Shown here: positions 57,304-64,000 of the stretch, one piece after another
Layout: the number at the start of each line of letters is the position of its first letter
Numbering within the stretch: the stretch's first letter is position 1
Assembly: GCF_003112775.1 (NCBI RefSeq)
Contig: NZ_BFCH01000018.1
Coordinates: 124,001 to 188,000, forward strand
Length of the DNA: 64,000 nt
Direction: 5' to 3'
DNA from: Mycobacterium montefiorense
GTDB taxonomy: Bacteria > Actinomycetota > Actinomycetes > Mycobacteriales > Mycobacteriaceae
Position numbers and translations under genes: made by a program
Notes under the pieces: generated by a model
What the model was told of the DNA's origin: nothing
Databases searched by the model: none
The model's input: only the letters and a program-made list of their open reading frames with translations

Positions 57304-58052
57304 CTACAACAAGTAACGCGATGAGTCTCGAAGTGGACCGAGTTCGCTTGTCCTACACCGATGATCCGGTGATCGACGGGCTGAGCATAGCCGTACGTCC
57401 GGGGGAGATCCTGGTGCTCACCGGTCCCTCGGGTTGCGGCAAGTCGACTGTGCTGCGCGCCCTGGCGGGACTGCTACGACCCGACCACGGCCGGATTCTG
57501 GCCGACGGCGCCGACGTGACCACCACCTCCGGCGACCGGGGGATGGTGTTCCAGGACAACGCATTGCTGCCATGGCGCACGGTGCGGTCCAACATCGAAT
57601 TGGCGCTGCGGCTGCGGGGCGTGCCCCGTGCCCGACGCCGAGCGGAGGCCAACCGCTGGATAGCCGAGCTCGGTCTCACCGGCTTCGGCGACTACCTGCC
57701 CAAGAGCCTCTCCGGTGGCATGCGCCAGCGTGTCCAGCTGGCCCGCGGCCTGGCCGGGACGCCGCGTGCGGTGATGATGGACGAGCCGTTCGGTGCCTTG
57801 GACACTCAAACCCGTACGGCCATGCAGCGGTTGCTGATCGAAACCTGGAGCGCTTATCCGACGACGATCGTCTTCGTCACGCACGACGTCGACGAGGCGC
57901 TGCTGCTGGGTGACCGCATCGCGGTGCTGGGCAAGGCCGGACAGCCGTTACGTGCTCTGGTCGACGTGCCCGAGCCGCGCGTCGACCAGCAGCGCAGCGC
58001 CGTTCGCGCCGAAGTCATTGCCGCACTAGACCATTCGGCGGTAGCCGCATGA
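57300..58052 (+). CDS. SsuB/TauB-like ABC transporter ATPase
   Basis: 250 aa from ATG 57300 (4-nt overlap with the permease). Walker A GPSGCGKST, Q-loop MVFQDNALLPWRTV, signature LSGGMRQRVQLARGLAG, Walker B VMMDEPFGALD, His switch FVTHDVDEALL. The LPW after the Q-loop is typical of the nitrate/sulfonate/taurine family. Confidence 0.92.
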   Translation: MTTTSNAMSLEVDRVRLSYTDDPVIDGLSIAVRPGEILVLTGPSGCGKSTVLRALAGLLRPDHGRILADGADVTTTSGDRGMVFQDNALLPWRTVRSNIELALRLRGVPRARRRAEANRWIAELGLTGFGDYLPKSLSGGMRQRVQLARGLAGTPRAVMMDEPFGALDTQTRTAMQRLLIETWSAYPTTIVFVTHDVDEALLLGDRIAVLGKAGQPLRALVDVPEPRVDQQRSAVRAEVIAALDHSAVAA

Positions 58053-60751
58053 TGCAGATACCGGATGCTGCCACACCGGTACGCCTGGACTGTGACGTGC
58101 TGGTCGTCGGCGGCGGCACCGCGGGAACCATGGCGGCGCTGTCGGCCGCCGAGAACGGCGCGCGGGTGCTGCTGCTGGAGAAAGCCCATGTGCGGCACTC
58201 CGGTGCGCTGGCGATGGGCATGGACGGGGTCAACAACGCCGTCATCCCGGGCAAGGCCGAGCCGGAGGACTACGTCGCGGAGATCACCCGTGCCAACGAC
58301 GGAATCGTCAATCAACGCACCATCTACCAGACCGCCAGCCGGGGGTTCGCCATGGTGCAGCGGCTGGAGCGCTACGGGGTGAAGTTCGAAAAAGACGAGC
58401 ACGGCGAGTACGCGGTGCGCCGGGTGCACCGCTCGGGTTCTTACGTGCTGCCCATGCCGGAGGGCAAGGACGTCAAGAAGGCGCTGTACCGGGTGCTGCG
58501 GCAGCGGTCGATGCGAGAGAAGATCCAGATCGAGAACCGCCTGATGCCGGTGCGGGTGCTGGTCGACGACAGTTCCGGGGAGCCGCGTGCCGTCGGCGCC
58601 GCGGCGTTGAACACGCGCACCGGCGAATTCGTCGCCATCGGCGCCAAGGCGGTCATCCTGTCGACGGGGGCCTGCGGTCGGCTCGGGCTGCCCGCATCGG
58701 GCTACCTGTACGGCACCTACGAGAACCCGACCAACGCCGGGGACGGGTACGCGATGGCGTACCACGCGGGTGCCGAGTTGTCCGGAATCGAGTGCTTCCA
58801 GGTCAATCCGCTAATCAAGGACTACAACGGCCCGGCCTGTGCTTACGTGGCGAACCCATTCGGCGGCTACCAGGTCAATTCGGACGGCGAGCGGTTCGTC
58901 GACTCCGACTATTGGTCGGGCCAGATGATGGCGGAGGTCAAAAGTGAAATCGACTCCGCGCGCGGGCCGATTTATCTGAAGGTCTCGCACCTGGCCGACG
59001 AGACGCTCACGGCGCTGGAAAACATCTTGCACACCACCGAACGTCCCACCCGGGGCACATTCCACGCCAACCGTGGCCATGACTACCGGACGCACGACAT
59101 CGAGATGCACATCTCCGAAATCGGCTTGTGCAGTGGTCATTCCGCTTCCGGTGTCTGGGTCGACGAGCATGCGCGAACCACGGTCCCCGGGTTGTATGCC
59201 GCGGGCGATCTGGCGTGTGTCCCGCACAACTACATGATCGGGGCCTTCGTATTCGGCGATCTGGCCGGCAGTCACGCCGCCTCGGTGCGCACAGAAGTGA
59301 CTGCGCCGCAGCGACTTCCGGACGATCAACTGCGTGAGGCGCACGAGCTGATCTATCGGCCGCTGCAGCATCCGGATGGGCCGCCGCAGCCACAGGTCGA
59401 GTACAAGCTGCGGCGGTTCGTGAACGACTATGTGGCGCCACCGAAGACGGCGGCCAAGCTGTCGATCGCGGTGCGCTCTTTCGATCGGATGAAAGACGAG
59501 ATCACCGAGATGGGTGCCCGCACCCCGCACGAGCTGATGCGGGCCGTCGAGGTGTCGTTCATCCGGGACTGCGCCGAGATGGCCGCGCGATCCTCGCTCA
59601 CCCGCACCGAGTCCCGTTGGGGTCTCTACCACGAACGCGCCGACATGCCGGTCCGCGATGACAGCGAGTGGGGTTATCACCTCAACCTGCGTAAGGGATC
59701 CGGCGGCCAGATGGTCTTCCTCAAGCGCCCGGTGGCCCCGTACCTGGTATCGGTCCCGGAGCTGGATGGCCTGCCGCCGACCGACCAGACGGTGCACGAG
59801 GTAGAGCAGCCACCACTGGTCGGCGGCAAAGCCCCGGCCACTGCCGGTTCCCGAATCACTGCGGCCCCAACCACGTTCGAGCCGCCGTCACCGCGTATCG
59901 CCGAGGTGCTCGCGCTCGAAGAGCCCACGATCGCCGAGCTGCAGCCGTATTTGGCCGACGCCGATCCAGGGGTGCGCCGTACCGCCGTGGCAACACTGAC
60001 CGAGCACATTCCCGACGGGTATGCGCCTGCCCTGTTCGCAGCGCTCGACGATGCCGACGCCGGGGTGCGCCGGACCAGCGCCGAGGGGATCCGCGAGCTG
60101 GTCGAAGTGCTGCCCGACCCGGCCGGCGCCGTGCCGTATCTGCTGTCGGCCGACACGGTCGTGCGGGCCGCCACGGTCTACCTGCTGGCCGCCCGCCGGG
60201 CCGGTGCAGCCGGCCAATACCGCCGCGCCCTAGACGATCCCGACCACCGGGTGCGTATCGAGGCGGTGCGGGCGCTGGTGTCGGTCGACGATGTAGCCGG
60301 GGTCGAGCTGGCCACCCGCGACGAGAGCCGGGAGGTCCGCATCACGGCGGCCGCCGGTTTGGCTACCCTGCGTTCCGGCGTGGCGGCCGTCAGCGCGCTG
60401 ATCGCCGACCCCGATCCGTTGGTGCGCGCGGCCGCGCTCGCTGCGCTCGGTGAATTAGGCTGCGGCCAAGACGATTTCGCTGTCGTCGAACGCGCGTTGC
60501 TGGCGCCGGCGTGGCAGATACGCGTGGGTGCGGCTCGCGCGTTGGCCGGCGCCACGACCGAATTCGCGGTGCCACGGCTGACCGGCGCGCTGTCCGACCC
60601 GCACCTCGATGTGCGCAAGGCGGCGGTGCTCAGCCTGACCCGCTGGGCCGCCGACGCCGCGGCTCGTGATGCACTCGGCATCGCGCTCAAGGACAGCGAC
60701 GCCGACGTGCGGGCCTACGCGCGCCGGGCCTTGGAAGTCCAAAACGCGTAG
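58049..60751 (+). CDS. AprA-like FAD-dependent oxidoreductase fused to C-terminal HEAT repeats
   Basis: 900 aa, ATG within an ATGATG overlap. The N-terminal 580 residues are a fumarate reductase/AprA-type flavoprotein: VVGGGTAGTMAALSAAENGA binds FAD, RHSGALAMGMDGVNNAV is the flavin-loop region, FQVNPLIKDYNGPACAYVAN resembles the AprA active-site region, and GLYAAGDLACVPHNYMIGAF is the second FAD segment. After a Pro/Ala linker come eight or nine HEAT-type repeats (DPGVRRTAVATL, DAGVRRTSAEGI, DHRVRIEAVRAL, DPLVRAAALAAL, HLDVRKAAVLSL, DADVRAYARRAL). The repeats may dock a partner such as the ferredoxin. The substrate is unknown. Confidence 0.87.
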   Translation: MMQIPDAATPVRLDCDVLVVGGGTAGTMAALSAAENGARVLLLEKAHVRHSGALAMGMDGVNNAVIPGKAEPEDYVAEITRANDGIVNQRTIYQTASRGFAMVQRLERYGVKFEKDEHGEYAVRRVHRSGSYVLPMPEGKDVKKALYRVLRQRSMREKIQIENRLMPVRVLVDDSSGEPRAVGAAALNTRTGEFVAIGAKAVILSTGACGRLGLPASGYLYGTYENPTNAGDGYAMAYHAGAELSGIECFQVNPLIKDYNGPACAYVANPFGGYQVNSDGERFVDSDYWSGQMMAEVKSEIDSARGPIYLKVSHLADETLTALENILHTTERPTRGTFHANRGHDYRTHDIEMHISEIGLCSGHSASGVWVDEHARTTVPGLYAAGDLACVPHNYMIGAFVFGDLAGSHAASVRTEVTAPQRLPDDQLREAHELIYRPLQHPDGPPQPQVEYKLRRFVNDYVAPPKTAAKLSIAVRSFDRMKDEITEMGARTPHELMRAVEVSFIRDCAEMAARSSLTRTESRWGLYHERADMPVRDDSEWGYHLNLRKGSGGQMVFLKRPVAPYLVSVPELDGLPPTDQTVHEVEQPPLVGGKAPATAGSRITAAPTTFEPPSPRIAEVLALEEPTIAELQPYLADADPGVRRTAVATLTEHIPDGYAPALFAALDDADAGVRRTSAEGIRELVEVLPDPAGAVPYLLSADTVVRAATVYLLAARRAGAAGQYRRALDDPDHRVRIEAVRALVSVDDVAGVELATRDESREVRITAAAGLATLRSGVAAVSALIADPDPLVRAAALAALGELGCGQDDFAVVERALLAPAWQIRVGAARALAGATTEFAVPRLTGALSDPHLDVRKAAVLSLTRWAADAAARDALGIALKDSDADVRAYARRALEVQNA

Positions 60752-60855
60752 TCAGGCGGGTCGACGCTTAGCCGCTGAGAGTCGAGTGCCCATCCTGGGC
60801 ATCGCGTGTGCGCACCGGGCGCAGATCTCGGCGACTTCTCATCGCGGCCGCACAC

Positions 60856-61395
60856 TCAACGCCGGGTCGTGGCGTAGAGCAGGCTGTCCCGCAGTTCGGG
60901 TCCCATCGTGGGGTAGACGGCGTGCCGTGCCAGTCGTCCTTCCAGCACGAACCCGGCCCGTTCCAGCAGTCGTGCCGATCGCACGTTGTCGACGCTGCAG
61001 GTGGCCCAGACACGATTCACCTTCCGGTCGGCCTCCAGCGCGGTCAGTAGCAAGTCCAGCACCTCGGACATCAAACCTTTGCCCCACCACTTCCGGCCGA
61101 GGCAGTAGCCGATTTCGACCGATTCGGGCGACGAGCGCCGGCAGCTGGTCAGCCCGATGACGTCGCCGCTGTGCCGCAGTTCGATGGCCCAGGTTCGCTC
61201 CTGGCCGGTGGCGTTGAGTTTCTCGGCGATCACCCGTCGGGTAGTCGCCACGTCGGGATGCGGCGCCCACAGCAGATACTTCGTGACCGCGCGATCGCGG
61301 GCTACCCGCTGGAACAGCGCACCGGCGTCGTCGAGCGTGGGCAGCCGCAGCAGCAGCCGCGGCCCGATGATGCGGTCGGGTGGGTAGTCGACCAC
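60856..61395 (-). CDS. GNAT family N-acetyltransferase (RimJ-like)
   Basis: 179 aa. Acetyl-CoA loop region GYCLGRKWWGKGLMSEVLDL and the C-terminal ATCSVDNVRSARLLERAGFV are characteristic of the RimJ/RimL subgroup. Transfers an acetyl group to an unknown amine or protein N-terminus. It lies 4 nt after the serine hydrolase gene and is probably co-transcribed with it. The 100 bp between it and the flavoprotein gene hold a small hairpin (tgccca-tcc-tgggca, near 60787). Confidence 0.85.
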   Translation of the reverse strand: MVDYPPDRIIGPRLLLRLPTLDDAGALFQRVARDRAVTKYLLWAPHPDVATTRRVIAEKLNATGQERTWAIELRHSGDVIGLTSCRRSSPESVEIGYCLGRKWWGKGLMSEVLDLLLTALEADRKVNRVWATCSVDNVRSARLLERAGFVLEGRLARHAVYPTMGPELRDSLLYATTRR

Positions 61396-61399
61396 GGCG

Positions 61400-62605
61400 C
61401 TAGATGTCGAGCGCCTGATAGGTACGCCGGACGAACTTCGGTTGCGCCGTGCGTAGTTTGGCCAGCGATGTGTTGCCCGCGACGGCAGTGGCCGCGTCCA
61501 CGGTCAGGTCGGGCATGTTCTGAATCAGGTACAGCAGGATCAGATCCGCGGTCGGGTCCGCCTGCCACCACGTCCCGTACGCGCCGGGCCAGCTGAACGT
61601 TCCCACTCCGCCCGGCCCGAATAATGGCGTGGACTTCGCCTGATCGGTCACCACCGACAAGTTCAACCCGAAGCCGCGTCCCATCCAGTACGGCGCCCCC
61701 AGGAAGTCATGGCGTTTCTGTTCGTCGGTGAGCCGGTCGGTCCGCATCAGGCATACCGACTCGGGCGACAACACCCGCACGCCGTCGACTGTCCCGTCGC
61801 CGAGCAGCATCCGGATGAACCGCAGGTAATCCTGCGCGGTCGACCACAACCCGCCGCCGGCATTGCAGAACGACGGCGGCGTGATATGCGGCGGCCCCAT
61901 CACGTCGTGCCGTAGCTGATGATTGTCGTCGAGCGAATACATGGTCGCGGCCCGTCGCCGGGCTTCGGGTGAGACGAAGAATCCGGTGTCGGCCATGCCT
62001 GCCGGAGCCAGCACCCGCTCATCGAGCACCTGGTGGAACGGTTTGCCGTCGACACGAGAAGCGATGACGCCCAACAGATCTATGGAATGGCTGTAGGTAA
62101 CTCGCTCACCGGGCTGGTGCACCAGCGGTAGCTTGGCAAGCTCGGTCAGCCAGACATCCGGGCCCTGGTTGAACGGCAGCCGCATATAAGCCCGAGAGAT
62201 CGGCCCGGACACCGAAAACCCGTAGGCCAGGCCGCTGGTATGGGTCAGTAGATCCTCGATCAGGATCGCCCTGTTCACCGGGTGGGTGCGGTCCAGCGGG
62301 CCCCGCGGGTCGTCGAGCACCCGCAGGCCGGCCAACTCCGGGACCCAGCGCGTGATCGGGTCTTTCAGCGTCAGCTTGCCCTCGTCGACCATGCTCATGA
62401 TCGCCGCCACGGTGACCGGCTTGGTCATCGACGCGATGCGAAATAGCGTGTCTCGTTGCATCGGCAGGCCCGCGTCGACATCGCGGTGCCCGATCTCGTT
62501 CACCTGCAGGACTTCTCCGTGTTGCCATACCAGCGTCACTGCACCCGCGAGCAGGCCGGCGTCGCAGACCTCGCGGATGGAGGCTTGGTTGCCATCGAGA
62601 TTCAC
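61400..62605 (-). CDS. Serine hydrolase of the beta-lactamase (class C/EstB) fold
   Basis: 401 aa, no signal peptide. Catalytic Ser59 and Lys62 lie in the S-x2-K motif (IASMTKPVTVAAIM). The Tyr of the second motif is in VTYSHSIDLLG (YSH instead of Y-x-N), and the third region is near GPGGVGTFSWPGAYGTWWQA, where HTG/KTG is replaced. Such family VIII esterases hydrolyse carboxylic esters; true beta-lactamase action is unlikely. The substrate is unknown. Confidence 0.85.
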   Translation of the reverse strand: MNLDGNQASIREVCDAGLLAGAVTLVWQHGEVLQVNEIGHRDVDAGLPMQRDTLFRIASMTKPVTVAAIMSMVDEGKLTLKDPITRWVPELAGLRVLDDPRGPLDRTHPVNRAILIEDLLTHTSGLAYGFSVSGPISRAYMRLPFNQGPDVWLTELAKLPLVHQPGERVTYSHSIDLLGVIASRVDGKPFHQVLDERVLAPAGMADTGFFVSPEARRRAATMYSLDDNHQLRHDVMGPPHITPPSFCNAGGGLWSTAQDYLRFIRMLLGDGTVDGVRVLSPESVCLMRTDRLTDEQKRHDFLGAPYWMGRGFGLNLSVVTDQAKSTPLFGPGGVGTFSWPGAYGTWWQADPTADLILLYLIQNMPDLTVDAATAVAGNTSLAKLRTAQPKFVRRTYQALDI

Positions 62606-62673
62606 CAGGTCAGGTTAGCCCGAAGCCAGCCAGCGCCGTTGCGCGCGTAGGTACAACAGCGTCTATTGCCGCT

Positions 62674-63456
62674 TCACATCTTGTGGCTGACAAAGGAACG
62701 GAGGTGACGGCGAGTCTGGTGATTGGATGTCCCGGCGTTGCCGTCGGTGTGTTTGCCCCGCAGGTAGTCGCCCTGCCACTGCACTTGTTCTCCCGCGGCC
62801 ATCCTGGTTGTCTGCTCGGCTTGCTTTGCCGCGCTGCGGGAGCCAAGAAAGAATTCATACTGGCGCCGTAGCTCTTCGTCAGACTCGATAGGCCTGAGTT
62901 CTGGGGCGAACTGTTCGAGCTCGGCTCGGCGCTGCGGGACAATCACGCAGATCGGTTCGCCGACCTCGAATCGCACCGGCATCATTTTGCGGGTGAATTT
63001 CCAGTTCATGCTGAAACTTGCGCTGGTCCAGTCGGTTTCAACTATCCCTTCTAACGCGCATACGGCGTCCTTCGGATAGTTTGCCGGCCCGCGGACCAAC
63101 AGGTTATAGCCCGGCGGTGTGCGGAACAGAATCGGCAGATGCCAGGTCAAGATGCCGTTTCCGAAATGGCTGGCGGGCAGTAGCTGGCCGGTGTCGCGCT
63201 GATGGGGTGCGATCACCACGTCCGCGCCGTTCTCCTGACCCATCCAGGTGGCGGTGAACGCGCACGGATTGCGCAGCTCCCAGCCGCTCTGGTTGGCGAT
63301 GAGCATCGGCAGACATCGATTGGGCCAGCCCGTCTGCCGCTGCGCCATCTCCCGCATCCAAGCCCGGCCGGTCGATGCCGGCGCAATCTGCGGCGCGTTA
63401 TCGCGCGTGATGAACTCGATTAGCGGGTAGGCCGGCTGGCGGGGCGTATCGCTCAC
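62674..63456 (-). CDS. DUF6065-like protein, copy 1
   Basis: 260 aa from GTG 63456 (VSDTPRQPAYPLIEFITRD); 16 codons further upstream are open. Recognisable segments: QTGWPNRCLPMLIANQSGWE, HFGNGILTWHLPILFRTPPG, NLLVRGPANYPKDAV and MPVRFEVGEPICVIVPQRRA. The C-terminal 60 residues are charged. The family function is not known. Followed upstream by a second, similar gene: a tandem duplication. Confidence 0.7.
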   Translation of the reverse strand: MSDTPRQPAYPLIEFITRDNAPQIAPASTGRAWMREMAQRQTGWPNRCLPMLIANQSGWELRNPCAFTATWMGQENGADVVIAPHQRDTGQLLPASHFGNGILTWHLPILFRTPPGYNLLVRGPANYPKDAVCALEGIVETDWTSASFSMNWKFTRKMMPVRFEVGEPICVIVPQRRAELEQFAPELRPIESDEELRRQYEFFLGSRSAAKQAEQTTRMAAGEQVQWQGDYLRGKHTDGNAGTSNHQTRRHLRSFVSHKM

Positions 63457-63632
63457 ACCGGCCAGGTTAGTTGTGGAAACTAAGAACCCGCCAGTGCGGG
63501 ACATTAGACCTGCTCACGGTGTGACAACGACCGGCGTCAGCTGTTGTTGAGGCGTCGGCGTTGCGTCGGTCCGGCCAAACGTCCTCTGTGCCATGGCCAT
63601 CAGGGGACGTCGGGTCGCCCGCACGTAAGCGC

Positions 63633-64000
63633 TTATCGCGACTTGTCGTGTTCTGACTGAGCAAAGGGGCGGAGCTTACGGCGAGTCTGGTGATCCGGTG
63701 CCCCGGCCTCGCCGTCCCGGTGTTTGCCGCGGGTGTAGTCGCCTTGCCACTGGACTCGGTCTCCCGCGGCGACCCTGGCCAGCTGCTCGGCGTGCTGTGC
63801 CGTGTCACGTTCGGTGAGAAACAACCGATGCTTGCGCTGCAGGTCTTCGTCGGACTCGATGCGCCTGAGTTCCGGGGCGAACTCTTCCAGCTCGGCTCGG
63901 CGCTGCGGGACGATCATGCAGATCGGCTCGCCGACCTCGAATCGCACCGGCAGCATTTTGCGGGTGAGTTTCCAGCTCATGCTGAAACTCGCACTTGCCC
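63633..64000 (-). CDS. DUF6065-like protein, copy 2 (5' end beyond the window)
   Basis: About 122 codons of the C-terminal part are inside the window; the frame runs off the right edge. ASFSMSWKLTRKMLPVRFEV and CMIVPQRRAELEEFAPELRR match copy 1 closely, and both end with a WQGDY-x-RGKH-x-DG segment plus a variable tail. The real start is outside, so the ATG at 63980 is not the start. The 176 bp between the copies show no gene. Confidence 0.75.
   Translation of the reverse strand, partial: ASASFSMSWKLTRKMLPVRFEVGEPICMIVPQRRAELEEFAPELRRIESDEDLQRKHRLFLTERDTAQHAEQLARVAAGDRVQWQGDYTRGKHRDGEAGAPDHQTRRKLRPFAQSEHDKSR

Overview
The window is high-GC DNA from a mycobacterium, most likely a slow grower. 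The first 30 kb keeps the gene order known from the M. tuberculosis Rv2568c-Rv2531c segment, in inverted orientation: DUF2248-type metallopeptidase, ATP-grasp/alpha-E protein, transglutaminase-like protein, Pro/Gly-rich membrane proteins, rarA, Rv2557/2558-like protein, yjbQ, alaS, ruvX, mltG, aroE, prepilin peptidase, aroC-aroK-aroB-aroQ, Rv2536-like protein, pepQ, efp, nusB, Rv2532c-like protein and an Orn/Lys/Arg decarboxylase homologue. A PPE-family gene supports the assignment. No rRNA, tRNA, CRISPR array or insertion sequence was seen.

Layout. 0-17.4 kb is the conserved housekeeping segment. 17.6-20.1 kb is an accessory two-gene insertion between the prepilin peptidase and aroC: an EhpF/GriD-like adenylating enzyme and an EhpG/GriC-like reductase, together a probable two-component carboxylic acid reductase. 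20.2-30.3 kb returns to conserved genes. 30.4-53.8 kb is an accessory catabolic region. It has a leftward operon (ferredoxin, ADP-forming acyl-CoA synthetase, two acyl-CoA dehydrogenases, SDR, enoyl-CoA hydratase) divergent from a rightward operon (Rieske oxygenase, TetR regulator, PotDBCA-type ABC importer, flavin amine oxidase, aldehyde dehydrogenase). Next come a divergent GntR/MFS pair, and then a MarR-associated leftward set: PEP mutase/isocitrate lyase family lyase, LeuC- and LeuD-like hydro-lyase subunits and an isochorismatase-fold hydrolase. 54.0-60.8 kb is one tightly coupled operon: GntR regulator, AprB-like ferredoxin, sulfonate-type ABC importer, and an AprA-like flavoprotein fused to HEAT repeats. 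60.8-64 kb holds a GNAT acetyltransferase, a serine beta-lactamase-fold esterase and a tandem pair of DUF6065-like genes, the second cut by the window edge.

How the genes may work together (inference). The 31-47 kb region can be read as import of a cationic or amine compound, Rieske oxidation and amine oxidation to an aldehyde, oxidation to an acid, CoA activation by the ADP-forming synthetase and a beta-oxidation-like sequence. The 49-53 kb set resembles a hydro-lyase plus C-C lyase module of the dimethylmalate type. The 54-61 kb operon looks like import of a sulfonate-like or other small anionic compound, coupled to an AprBA-like iron-sulfur/flavin oxidoreductase.

Quality note. At least three coding sequences (PPE, an acyl-CoA dehydrogenase, the ABC binding protein), and probably two more, are each broken by what looks like a one-base loss, all in the same direction. 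Either several genes are recent pseudogenes or the assembly under-calls short homopolymers. This should be settled before these genes are called dead.
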